Source: an uncultured Comamonadaceae bacterium (GTDB lineage Bacteria > Pseudomonadota > Gammaproteobacteria > Burkholderiales > Burkholderiaceae_C). From it: a DNA stretch of 7,591 nucleotides. The first letter of the stretch is position 1. Each line of letters begins with the position of its first letter. Location of the stretch: contig CALBWZ010000327.1 in NCBI GenBank assembly GCA_937893415.1, positions 1 to 7,591 of the forward strand. Reading direction: 5' to 3'. The notes below the pieces were generated by a model. The model worked only from the letters and a program-made list of their open reading frames with translations. It was not told the DNA's origin and made no database searches. Below, one piece after another: positions 1-6,956 of this stretch. The position numbers and the translations under genes were made by a program.

Positions 1-259
1 CTTCTTGAATGGCGACGTTGCGCCAGCGGTGAGGTCTGTAAAACTTGGTGACCACGGTGGATGGTACGCCCGCGTCGTCTTCTACATGGAACTGCACGAC
101 CCGGTTTTCGTAAGAGCTCAAGGCCAGCATGCGGCCATCGCCCGCCAAACCCACACTGGCTAAGGCGTCTAGCATCACATCTGGTGTGAGTTGCTCGTAG
201 CCAGTGGGCGCGTGGTTGTCGGGGCTTGCTGGTGCGTCTGTGTCGTGGTGGTTGTGCAT
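1..259 (-). CDS. srkA: SrkA/YihE-type stress-response serine/threonine kinase, N-terminal part (runs off left edge)
   Basis: Only the first 86 codons are visible; the family is usually about 330 residues, so the kinase core with its catalytic and metal-binding residues lies outside the window. What is seen is a short His/Asp/Pro-rich leader, then YEQLTPDVMLDALASVGL, then LSSYENRVVQF at about residues 48-58, then VVTKFYRPHRW at about 69-79. The SYENRV and KFYRP.RW motifs are hallmarks of the SrkA (YihE/RdoA) branch of the aminoglycoside-phosphotransferase-like kinases, cytoplasmic enzymes linked in Escherichia coli to stress survival and Cpx-controlled expression. The lysine of KFYRP is the probable nucleotide-binding lysine (inference). 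The ATG at 259-257 is chosen because an in-frame TAG lies two codons upstream, so no earlier start is possible; a GGTGGTG stretch about 10 bases upstream could be the ribosome site. The gene is divergent from the methyltransferase with 30 bases between starts. Confidence 0.85.
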   Translation of the reverse strand, partial: MHNHHDTDAPASPDNHAPTGYEQLTPDVMLDALASVGLAGDGRMLALSSYENRVVQFHVEDDAGVPSTVVTKFYRPHRWRNVAIQE

Positions 260-277
260 CCCCTATTGTCACCACCT

Positions 278-283
278 TATGAT
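278..283 (+). promoter_or_regulatory. Possible -10 box for the methyltransferase gene
   Basis: The short gap between the divergent start codons contains TATGAT, which matches the sigma-70 -10 consensus at five of six positions. It ends seven bases before the A of the methyltransferase ATG, so a transcript starting at normal spacing would begin at or next to the start codon, giving a leaderless or nearly leaderless mRNA. No well-spaced -35 box is seen; TTGTGC at 252-257 is about 20 bases away, which is too far. This is a weak call. Confidence 0.25.
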
Positions 284-289
284 TGGACA

Positions 290-1162
290 ATGGCCAAACA
301 ACACGCAGCTACAAAAACCGCACCGACTTTACAAGAACAACTGCCAGAGTTGCGCGACGGGCAGTCTGTGGACTTGCTCAAAGCGCTGCATATACTCACG
401 CGCGACGGCAAGCTCAACCAAGACAGCCGGCGCAAGCTCAAGCAGGTGTACCACTTGGTGCAGTTCATTGAGCCGTTGATTGCGGCGCAACACAAAGAAC
501 GCGGCGCGGTGACTGTGGTAGACCACGGCGCGGGCAAGTCTTACCTAGGTTTTATCTTGTATGACTTGGTGTTAAAAGCCTTGGACAATGGCCAAGTCAT
601 TGGCATAGAGACGCGTTCAGAGTTGGTGCAAAGCTCGCAAACCTTGGCGCTACAGCTCGGGTTTGAGCGCATGGCGTTTCATGCCTTGAGTGTCGAGCAA
701 GCCATGACCAGCGACGCCTTGCCCCATAAAGTAGACGTGGTGACGGCGCTGCACGCCTGCGACACCGCCACCGATGACGCCATTGGTTTTGGCCTCAAGC
801 ACCAAGCCAGCGCCATGGTGATAGTGCCGTGTTGCCAAGCCGAAATGGCCAGCGTGATGCGCCGGCAAAAAGCCTTGAACTTGTCACGCACTCCCCTGTC
901 TGAGTTGTGGCGTCACCCCCTACACGCCCGAGAATTTGGCAGCCAAATAACGAATGTATTGCGCTGCCTGCGTTTAGAGGCCAGTGGCTACCAGGTGACC
1001 GTGACCGAATTGGTGGGCTGGGAGCACTCCATGAAAAACGAGTTGATTTTGGCCAAGCGTGTCGGTGCACCCAAAGCCGGTGCGCAACAGCGCATCGACG
1101 ATATCTTGGCTGAAATGGGTGTGCCGGCTATGGCCAGCCGGTTTGCTGGCATGGCTTCATAA
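290..1162 (+). CDS. Class I SAM-dependent methyltransferase (Methyltransf_32-like), substrate unknown
   Basis: Complete gene of 290 residues. An N-terminal helical region (about 15-65, including LTRDGKLNQDSRRKLKQVYH) precedes a Rossmann-type methyltransferase domain. The glycine-rich SAM-binding loop is VVDHGAGKSYLG at about 76-87. An acidic residue ending strand 2 (VIGIETR, Glu about 107) would bind the SAM ribose. The motif ALHACDTATD lies at about 153-162 and IVPCCQAEM at about 178-186. The combination of D-GAGK-YL, LHACDTATD and a PCCQ segment is typical of the Methyltransf_32 group, whose bacterial members have no firmly assigned substrate that I know of. No signal peptide or membrane segment is seen after the chosen start, so it should be cytoplasmic. 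The ATG at 290 is preferred over a TTG at 191, which would add 33 residues overlapping srkA and rich in Val and Cys, unlike the rest. The Shine-Dalgarno signal is weak. It ends 10 bases from the convergent transporter gene. Confidence 0.8.
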   Translation: MAKQHAATKTAPTLQEQLPELRDGQSVDLLKALHILTRDGKLNQDSRRKLKQVYHLVQFIEPLIAAQHKERGAVTVVDHGAGKSYLGFILYDLVLKALDNGQVIGIETRSELVQSSQTLALQLGFERMAFHALSVEQAMTSDALPHKVDVVTALHACDTATDDAIGFGLKHQASAMVIVPCCQAEMASVMRRQKALNLSRTPLSELWRHPLHAREFGSQITNVLRCLRLEASGYQVTVTELVGWEHSMKNELILAKRVGAPKAGAQQRIDDILAEMGVPAMASRFAGMAS

Positions 1163-1172
1163 AGGGCAACGT

Positions 1173-2079
1173 TTACCTGGCTACTACCATCGCAGTTCCC
1201 AGCACGGCCACTGCGGCGCCAATCCAAGCGCCTGGTGCTGGGGCGCTGCGAAATGTCCACCACAGCATGGGCAGTATGAGCACCGGCGACAAGCCTGACA
1301 ACACACCCACACTGCCCACTGGGCCATCGCGCAAAGCCCACAGCAACAGGCCCATGCCAAGACCCATACCCACCCAACTGCTGATGGCGGTTTGTTTGAG
1401 TAGGGTCCACGTGAGTGGGCTGTGCGTGCTTGCCGACCGCGGGTTCACCACCCGCCACAGCCACAGCGCAATGACGGCGGCCGTGACACGCACCGCAGAC
1501 GCAGCAACGGGGTCAAAGCCGACGTCACCACCCAGGGCTGGTTTGGCAATCAATGCGCCAGTGGCTTGGCCCAGTGCGGCCAGCAAGGCCAAGCTCACAC
1601 CAGCCACAGTGCTGGGCGCGCTGTCCCATTGCGACACATTTGTTTTGCTCTTGCCCCACGCCACGGCCACCATCACACCCGCCACAGTCACGCCTGCGCC
1701 TATGTAGGCTTGCACACCCAGGCGCTCGCTTAAAAACAAGTAGCCCAACAAGGCGCTGAACAACGCGTGCGAGGCAAATAACACGCCAGTGCGCCGCGGG
1801 CCAAGCCTGTTCATCGCTGCGAACAACAGCGTGTCGCCTACAAAAATACCCACCAGTCCGCTGGCCACCATCACGCCCCAAGTGTTCACTGCAAGCGGTG
1901 GCAGTTGGCTGAACAACGCCACAAGCAGCCACAGCACAAAGGTCACGGTCGTCATGCGCCAACGCACAAAGGCGATGGCGCCCAGTGCTTTGCTGGGTGC
2001 GGCAGACAGCAAGCCGCTGGCCGCTGGCCGCCCAACAAGTGGCAGCGCCCAGCGCCAATAGGTCGTAGTGTTGTATCAA
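1173..2079 (-). pseudogene. DMT-superfamily (EamA) transporter, frameshifted by a 7-base tandem duplication
   Basis: An integral inner-membrane drug/metabolite transporter of the 10-helix EamA type. The main frame (2012 to 1173, 279 codons) holds two EamA-like halves rich in hydrophobic helices. The first half includes GDTLLFAAMNRLGPRRTGVLF and the second LSGLSPVLILPMLWW, both typical of the family. The natural N-terminus is in another frame: from a TTG at 2079 it reads MIQHYDLLALGAATCWAASG, a good first helix. The two frames meet at 2013-2030, where the coding strand has GGCCAGC twice in a row. Deleting one copy joins ...CWAASG directly to LLSAAPSKALG and gives 299 residues, the usual length. 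As it stands the frame from 2079 continues as nonsense to about 1525, and the TTG at 2012 would give a protein lacking helix 1. There is an in-frame stop four codons before 2079, so no earlier start exists. The rest is well preserved, so the lesion is recent or a sequence error. Substrate unknown. Confidence 0.75.
2013..2030. repeat. 7-base tandem repeat (two full copies plus four bases) at the transporter frameshift
   Basis: On the plus strand GCCGCTG occurs at 2013-2019 and again at 2020-2026, followed by GCCG. One copy fewer restores the transporter reading frame exactly, so one unit is probably an insertion caused by replication slippage. Confidence 0.85.
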
Positions 2080-2126
2080 CGGTGTGGGTTACAAAAGTAC
2101 GCTACAAGCGAGACAAGCACTGTGCG

Positions 2127-3095
2127 CTACTGCTCTTTGACATAGGGTTTGCCGATAGCCGCGGGTGCCACGGCCTTGCCAATAAAGCCAGCCAGCAGCA
2201 CGACCGTCAGCACATAGGGCAGTGCTTGAATGGCTTGCACAGGCACCTCACCTATAAGGGGCAACGCCGTGCCTTGCATGCGAATGGCGGCGGCGTCGAG
2301 GAAGCCAAATAACAGACAGGCCCACATGGCACCCACCGGATGCCAGCGCCCAAAAATGAGTGCCGCCAAGGCCATAAAACCTCGCCCCGCAGTCATGTTG
2401 CTAGAAAACGCAGCGCTTTGCGCCAACACCAAGTAGCTGCCTGCCAAGCCGCACAGCACACCGTTTAATGTGAGCGCGGTATAACGCAAGCCGTGAACCG
2501 ACACACCTGCCGCATCGACCATGTGCGGGTTTTCGCCCACAGCGCGCAAGCGCAAGCCAAAGCGCGTTTTAAACAGCAACCACCATGTGGAGGGCACCAA
2601 GGCCAAGGCCAGGTACACCAGCGCGTTGTGGCTCAGCAGGCCCTCGCCAACAATGGCCTGCAACCACGGCCAGTTGGCAAACGCATCCTGTGCTTGCGGC
2701 CACAAGGCTTGTATGCGCACCTCTGTAGACACCGGCGGCGTTTGCCCGCCTTGTGCAAACCATGCAATGCCCAGCACCATGGTCAAGCCAACGGCAATGA
2801 TGTTGATTGCAATGCCTGAAACCACTTGGTCACCGCGGTAGCTGACACAGGCCAGGCCGTGCATCCAAGACAGCACAACCGACACGCCAATGGCGCAGGC
2901 TGCAGCTAGGCTTGTAGAGCCAAGAGCCGCGCCGGCTGCACCAGCTGCGAAAGCAGCAAACAGCATCTTGCCTTCGAGGCCAATGTCAATCACGCCAGAG
3001 CGCTCAGACAACAAGCCTGCCAGCGCACAAAACAACAACGGTGTGGCCATGCGCAGCGTAGAAGCCAGCATGTTGCCGATGAGGACTTCATCCAT
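2127..3095 (-). CDS. Nucleoside-type BMP-family ABC importer, permease 2 (YufQ/NupC-like)
   Basis: 322-residue integral inner-membrane permease of the BPD_transp_2 family, the branch that works with BMP-type binding proteins (YufQ, NupC and similar). It has about eight hydrophobic segments. Near the N-terminus is SGVIDIGLEGKML at about 33-45, characteristic of this subunit. The probable cytoplasmic coupling loop that contacts the ATPase is FGLRLRAVGENPHMVDAAGV at about 179-198. ALIFGRWHPVGAM at about 245-257 matches the conserved C-terminal helices. The start is the ATG at 3095, one base after the stop of permease 1, with a strong Shine-Dalgarno AAGGGAG six bases upstream; a longer frame to 3170 overlaps permease 1 and is rejected. 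It is expected to form a heterodimeric pore with permease 1. It is the last intact gene of the importer, 47 bases before the broken transporter gene. Confidence 0.92.
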   Translation of the reverse strand: MDEVLIGNMLASTLRMATPLLFCALAGLLSERSGVIDIGLEGKMLFAAFAAGAAGAALGSTSLAAACAIGVSVVLSWMHGLACVSYRGDQVVSGIAINIIAVGLTMVLGIAWFAQGGQTPPVSTEVRIQALWPQAQDAFANWPWLQAIVGEGLLSHNALVYLALALVPSTWWLLFKTRFGLRLRAVGENPHMVDAAGVSVHGLRYTALTLNGVLCGLAGSYLVLAQSAAFSSNMTAGRGFMALAALIFGRWHPVGAMWACLLFGFLDAAAIRMQGTALPLIGEVPVQAIQALPYVLTVVLLAGFIGKAVAPAAIGKPYVKEQ

Positions 3096-3096
3096 A

Positions 3097-4221
3097 TCAG
3101 GCTCCCTTGGCGCGAGCCGCGCCAAACAGGTTGAGCAAGGCATTGAGTGGCTTGGCCACCCAAGGCGCAATCACATAAATCATGGCGCCTGAGAACAGCA
3201 CGACCAAGCCTTGCATCAGCACCACCATGTCGCGGCTAAACCCCTTGACCTCAAAGGCCACCTCGGCGCCGCCTTGAAACAGCGCACCAAACAGCAAGCT
3301 GGCAAACACAATGCCGACCGGGTGGTTGCGCCCCATGAGTGCCACAGCAATGCCGGTAAAGCCCGCGCCGCTGACAAACTCCAACAACAACTTGCCGCTG
3401 ACGCCCGCAATTTCGTTCATACCGACCATGCCAGCCAGCGCGCCAGACACAGCCATGGCCAACACAATATGGCGCTTGGCGTTGATGCCGGCGTATTCAG
3501 CCGCGCTGGCACTTGAACCCACGGCGCGCACGTTGTAGCCAGCCTTGCTGCGCCACAAAAACAAGTACACCGCCACGGCTGCGGCCAAGGCGATGAACAA
3601 GCTGGTGTTAAGCGGGGAGGCCGGCCATTCAATGCCTAATCCAGCCAATGCCTCATGCATACGGGGCAAGTTCGCCGACGGCTCAAACGGGACGCTTTCC
3701 ACAGACATGGTGCCCGCAGGGCGCAAGTGGTTGACCAGCAAATACACCAGCACGCTGCTGGCAATGAAGTTGAACATGATGGTTGTGATCACCACATGGC
3801 TGCCGCGGTAGGCTTGCAAATAGCCAGTTACTGCCGCCCACAACATGCCAAATGCAGCCCCAACAACCAGCATCAGCGGCAGCATCAGCCAAGCGGGCAA
3901 GTAGGGTGACAACCACAGCGCCACCAAGCCTGTGCCCAAACCGCCCATGATGGCTTGGCCTTCTCCACCAATGTTGAACAAGCCGCCGTGAAAGGCCACG
4001 GCCACGGCCAAGCCAGTAAAGATAAACGTTGTGGTGTAGTACAAGGTGTAGCTCACACCTCTAGCCGTACCAAATGCGCCGTAAATTAAAAAAGACAGCA
4101 CCTCCATGGGGTCTTGCCCAATGAGCGCCACCACAACGCCGGCGACCGCCAAGGCCACCGCCAAACAGACGATGGGCAGCACCACGAGCTCGGCCCATCT
4201 GGGCATGTTGGTGTTGCTCAT
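3097..4221 (-). CDS. Nucleoside-type BMP-family ABC importer, permease 1 (YufP/NupB-like)
   Basis: 374-residue integral inner-membrane permease, BPD_transp_2 family. A first helix lies at about 11-34. The diagnostic motif LFNIGGEGQ follows at about 81-89, the counterpart of the IDIGLEG motif in the partner permease. A long extracytoplasmic segment at about 165-205 (HLRPAG...EWPASP) is typical of the YufP subunit and absent from the shorter partner. The probable ATPase-contacting loop is AGYNVRAVGSSASAAEYAGI at about 227-246, and ALMGRNHPVGIVFASLLFGA at about 294-313 matches the conserved C-terminal helices. The start is the ATG at 4221, which overlaps the ATPase stop as ATGA; a longer frame to 4374 is only the out-of-frame shadow of the ATPase gene. 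The ATPase, permease 1 and permease 2 are so tightly packed that they must be co-transcribed and probably translationally coupled. Confidence 0.93.
   Translation of the reverse strand: MSNTNMPRWAELVVLPIVCLAVALAVAGVVVALIGQDPMEVLSFLIYGAFGTARGVSYTLYYTTTFIFTGLAVAVAFHGGLFNIGGEGQAIMGGLGTGLVALWLSPYLPAWLMLPLMLVVGAAFGMLWAAVTGYLQAYRGSHVVITTIMFNFIASSVLVYLLVNHLRPAGTMSVESVPFEPSANLPRMHEALAGLGIEWPASPLNTSLFIALAAAVAVYLFLWRSKAGYNVRAVGSSASAAEYAGINAKRHIVLAMAVSGALAGMVGMNEIAGVSGKLLLEFVSGAGFTGIAVALMGRNHPVGIVFASLLFGALFQGGAEVAFEVKGFSRDMVVLMQGLVVLFSGAMIYVIAPWVAKPLNALLNLFGAARAKGA
3102..3108 (-). promoter_or_regulatory. Strong ribosome binding site for permease 2
   Basis: The coding strand reads AAGGGAG six bases before the ATG at 3095. 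It lies inside the last codons of permease 1, so ribosomes finishing permease 1 are well placed to restart. This decides the permease 2 start. Confidence 0.8.
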
Positions 4222-5795
4222 ACGTTTTCCGCCGTCATCAGCAGGCCCAAGTTGGTCTCGTTGCAATCGTCGATGGCCAACTCGCCAGTGACACGCCCGT
4301 TGTTCATCACAATGACGCGGCTGGCCAAGGCCAAAATTTCGTCCAGCTCGCTGGACACCACCAGCACCGCACAACCGGCATCGCGCATGGCGCGCAGTTG
4401 GGCGTAAATAAACTCAATCGCACCAACGTCTACGCCGCGTGTGGGCTGTCCCACCAATAAAATGTGGGGTGCTTGGCCCAGTTCGCGCGCCAGCACCAGC
4501 TTTTGCTGGTTGCCGCCAGAAAAGTGGCTGCTTTGCAACTCGGCGTTTCTTGGCCTCACGTCAAAAGCCTCCATCATGTTGCGTGTGGCTGTGCGCATGG
4601 CGCTGTGGCGCATCCAGCCGCCAGTGGTGTAGTTGGGCAAGTCGCCATAGCCCAACACAGCCGATTCCCAAGCCGAAAATGCCATGACCAACGCACGCGC
4701 ATGGCGGTCTTCGGGCACGTGGGCGATGCCCAGTTGTCTGGCGGTTTGTGGGTCTAGCCAATGCGCTGGCTTGAAGGTCTGAGTCATGACTTGCAACTCA
4801 CCGCTTTGCGGCGAGAGCAAACCGGCCAGCACGTCTAAGAGCTCGCTTTGACCGTTGCCCGACACGCCCGCCACCCCAACAATTTCTCCTGCTCGCAAGG
4901 TGATATCGAGCTGGCGCAAGCGCGCAACACCCAAGGCGTCTTGTACGTTTATGCCGCTGGCTTGCAGCAACACCGCGCCGTCCTGCACACCAACGCTGCC
5001 GTCGCGACCAATGTGTACCTTGCGCCCCACCATGGCTTCAGCCAATATTTCGAGAGTGGCTTGTGCAATGGGCATGTCAGCAACCACCTCACCTGCGCGC
5101 ATTACGGTCACCGCATCGCACAAACCCATGACCTCTTTCAGCTTGTGCGTAATGATGATCAGCGTGGTACCTCGCGCACGCAGGCCGCGCAAGACGTCAA
5201 ACAGCTGTGCCGTTTCTTGCGGTGTGAGCACCGCAGTGGGCTCGTCCAAAATTAAGATATTGGCGCCTCGGTGCAACGCCTTGATGATTTCCAAGCGCTG
5301 CCTGTCGCCAACCGCCAAGTCGCGGACCATGCTGTCCAAGTCCAGGTGCAAGCCAGTGCGTTGCATCAAATCGCGCAGTTGGCCGCGTGTGGCTTTGTCG
5401 GCGCGGCTGAGCAGCCAATGGGGTTCAGCACCCAGCATGATATTGTCCAACACGCTTAAGGTGTCTACCAACATAAAGTGCTGGTGCACCATGCCAATGC
5501 CCAGCGCGATGGCGTCGTCGGCATTGTGGATAGTGGCGGCTGTGCCGTTGATATCAATGCGTCCTGCGTCTGCTTGGTACAAGCCATACAGCACGGACAT
5601 CAGCGTGCTTTTACCCGCACCGTTTTCACCCACAATGCCGTGTATTGTGGCCGTTGCCACGTTGAGGTTGACGTGTCGGTTGGCATACACCGCGCCAAAT
5701 CTTTTTTCTATGCCGTACATACCCACGCTAACAGTGCCCACGGTTGCAGTCGGTGCAGTGGCCGTTGTGTGGCTGGGCAAGGTGGTTTTATCCAT
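4218..5795 (-). CDS. Nucleoside-type BMP-family ABC importer, tandem ATPase subunit (YufO/NupA-like)
   Basis: 525 residues, two fused ABC ATPase domains on the cytoplasmic face, the usual size for sugar/nucleoside importers of this class. Domain 1: Walker A GENGAGKST (56-64), Q-loop MVHQHF (Gln about 105), signature LAVGDRQR (160-167), Walker B ILILDEPT (180-187), switch His in ITHK (about 217). Domain 2: Walker A-like GVSGNGQSE lacking the lysine (310-318), intact signature FSGGNQQK (425-432), Walker B-like LLVGQPTRGVD with Gln in place of the catalytic Glu (446-456). A degenerate second domain with QPTRG is normal for the BMP-linked group. The first 25 residues are Thr/Ala-rich and outside the ABC fold. 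The ATG at 5795 is the most upstream start before an in-frame TAG; Met 26 is a possible alternative. The gene lies 117 bases after the binding-protein stop, with a hairpin between, and overlaps permease 1 by four bases. Confidence 0.94.
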   Translation of the reverse strand: MDKTTLPSHTTATAPTATVGTVSVGMYGIEKRFGAVYANRHVNLNVATATIHGIVGENGAGKSTLMSVLYGLYQADAGRIDINGTAATIHNADDAIALGIGMVHQHFMLVDTLSVLDNIMLGAEPHWLLSRADKATRGQLRDLMQRTGLHLDLDSMVRDLAVGDRQRLEIIKALHRGANILILDEPTAVLTPQETAQLFDVLRGLRARGTTLIIITHKLKEVMGLCDAVTVMRAGEVVADMPIAQATLEILAEAMVGRKVHIGRDGSVGVQDGAVLLQASGINVQDALGVARLRQLDITLRAGEIVGVAGVSGNGQSELLDVLAGLLSPQSGELQVMTQTFKPAHWLDPQTARQLGIAHVPEDRHARALVMAFSAWESAVLGYGDLPNYTTGGWMRHSAMRTATRNMMEAFDVRPRNAELQSSHFSGGNQQKLVLARELGQAPHILLVGQPTRGVDVGAIEFIYAQLRAMRDAGCAVLVVSSELDEILALASRVIVMNNGRVTGELAIDDCNETNLGLLMTAENV

Positions 5796-5821
5796 GGCGT
5801 ATCCAACTAGATAACACAGCT

Positions 5822-5857
5822 AAAAAGCCCACTACTCGTGAGAGTGCTGTGGGCTTT
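5822..5857 (-). terminator. Hairpin with short T-tract between binding-protein and ATPase genes (likely attenuating terminator)
   Basis: In the direction of transcription a perfect 9-base stem, AAAGCCCAC (5857-5849) pairing with GTGGGCTTT (5832-5824), encloses a 16-base loop that itself holds a 4-base stem ACTC/GAGT. The 3' arm runs into TTTTT, three of whose bases are in the stem, then AGC. The tract is short, so partial read-through is likely. There is no room for a new promoter between this hairpin and the ATPase start 27 bases on, so it probably reduces downstream expression or protects the 3' end of the binding-protein mRNA. Confidence 0.65.
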
Positions 5858-5912
5858 GCTTGTGGTGCATCGCCCCAACGGCCTTGTTCAGGTCACTGGG
5901 GTGAGGTGCTGT

Positions 5913-6938
5913 TTACAGATTACAAGCGTTGTCAGCCATGAAGTCCGCGACCTTGATATCGCCGCTGATGATGCCGGCTTTGGCCGCCTCAACGGCCTGT
6001 TTCATATCGGCTGTGACCAACTCGGCGTTGTTGTCGTCCATGGCGTAGTCGACGCCGCCTTCTTTCAAGCCGAGCACTGACACGCCAACTGTGTGCGCCA
6101 TGGCCACGTTGTACACCGCCACGTCAACACGCTTGAGCATAGAGGTCAGCATCGTGCCTGGTTGCACATGGTTTTGGTTGCTGTCTACCCCAATGGCCAA
6201 CTTGCCACTGTCTTTAGCCGCTTGGTACACGCCCATGCCAGTGCCGCCAGCGGCTGCAAACACCACGTCTGCGCCCTTGGAAAACTGTGACTTGGCCAAC
6301 TCGCCCCCGCGGGCTGGGTCGTTCCAAGCCGCGCCAGTGGTGCCTGTCATGTTGGCAAATACCTCGTTGCTGGCGTTAACGGACATGACACCTTGGCGGT
6401 AGCCACATTCAAATTTACGAATCAATGGAATGTCCATGCCACCTACAAAACCGACCTTGCCGGTTTTGCTGGCCTTGGCGGCCATCACGCCGACCAAGTA
6501 GCTGCCTTCTTGTTCTTTAAACACGACAGACTGCACGTTGGGCGCAACCACCACCATATCGATGATGGCGAACTTGAGATTAGGAAACTCTTTGGCAACC
6601 TTCTCAATGCTGGAGGCTTGACCAAAGCCAATGCCGATGATGGGGCTGGCACCTTTTTCGGCCATGCGGCGAATGGCTTGCTCGCGCTGTGATTCGTTGG
6701 AAATTTCAAACTCAAGGTAGTCTTTGCCAGACTCTTTTTTCCACTTTTCCATGCCCCGGTATGCCGACTCATTGAACGACTTGTCGAACTTGCCGCCCAT
6801 GTCAAACACAATGGCTGGTACCGCAGTGATGGCGACAGCCACAGGTTCTTCCTTCTTAGACGTAAAAGTGAACAGGGCATACGCTGCAACTGCCACAATA
6901 ACGCCAGCCAATAAACCTAATTTTGCTTGTTGTTTCAT
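5913..6938 (-). CDS. BMP-family (nucleoside-type) ABC importer substrate-binding protein
   Basis: 341 residues, the PnrA/BmpA-like periplasmic binding fold. A hydrophobic N-terminal segment at about 7-25 targets it to the membrane. There is no cysteine near it (the first Cys is about 178), so it is not a lipoprotein as many BMP proteins are, and no clear AXA cleavage site is visible. Family motifs in order: FDMGGKFDKSFNE (45-57), AIIDMV (124-129), KEQEGSYLVG (141-150), GFVGGMDIPLIRKFECGY (163-180), TGTTGAAWNDPARG (198-211), AAAGGTGMGV (228-237), IGVDSNQN (249-256), MLKRVDVAVY (267-276). By family knowledge, the Asp of KFDKSFN, Asp 127, Asp 252 and Lys 269 are candidates for holding a nucleoside ribose and base (inference). 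The ATG at 6938 is chosen because GGAG lies six bases upstream and overlaps two earlier in-frame ATGs at 6953 and 6950. It is downstream of psuG and upstream of the ATPase, flanked on both sides by hairpins. Confidence 0.93.
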   Translation of the reverse strand: MKQQAKLGLLAGVIVAVAAYALFTFTSKKEEPVAVAITAVPAIVFDMGGKFDKSFNESAYRGMEKWKKESGKDYLEFEISNESQREQAIRRMAEKGASPIIGIGFGQASSIEKVAKEFPNLKFAIIDMVVVAPNVQSVVFKEQEGSYLVGVMAAKASKTGKVGFVGGMDIPLIRKFECGYRQGVMSVNASNEVFANMTGTTGAAWNDPARGGELAKSQFSKGADVVFAAAGGTGMGVYQAAKDSGKLAIGVDSNQNHVQPGTMLTSMLKRVDVAVYNVAMAHTVGVSVLGLKEGGVDYAMDDNNAELVTADMKQAVEAAKAGIISGDIKVADFMADNACNL

Positions 6939-6944
6939 GTGTGT

Positions 6945-6948
6945 CTCC
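6945..6948 (-). promoter_or_regulatory. Ribosome binding site deciding the binding-protein start
   Basis: GGAG sits six bases before the ATG at 6938. It overlaps the in-frame ATG at 6950 and lies just after the ATG at 6953, so those earlier codons cannot use it and have no comparable site of their own. Confidence 0.75.
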
Positions 6949-6956
6949 ATCATTTT

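Noticed and set aside
191..289. N-terminal extension of the methyltransferase from a TTG at 191
   Set aside because: It would overlap the srkA start region and add a Val/Cys-rich stretch with no relation to the family; the ATG at 290 gives a normal N-terminus.
1133..1150. GC-rich hairpin (GCCAGC/GCTGGC, 6-base loop) near the convergent gene ends, as a terminator
   Set aside because: It lies inside the methyltransferase coding region and is not followed by a T-tract on either strand; the 10-base gap itself holds no terminator.
1267..1733. Plus-strand open frames opposite the DMT transporter
   Set aside because: They are shadows of the minus-strand membrane-protein gene, lack recognisable motifs, and have no sign of a ribosome site.
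3990..4012. GGCCAC tandem hexamers inside permease 1
   Set aside because: They encode an Ala-Val run of a membrane helix in frame; low-complexity coding sequence explains them.
4855..5814. Long open frame (319 codons) on the plus strand opposite the ATPase gene
   Set aside because: It is antisense to a gene with complete ABC motifs, its translation shows no recognisable domain, and its composition (Pro/Thr/Ser-rich) is what the complement of such a gene gives.
5873..5901. Imperfect inverted repeat CCCCA/TGGGG in the gap after the binding-protein gene
   Set aside because: Only five pairs around a 19-base loop with no T-tract; easily due to chance next to the much better hairpin at 5822-5857.
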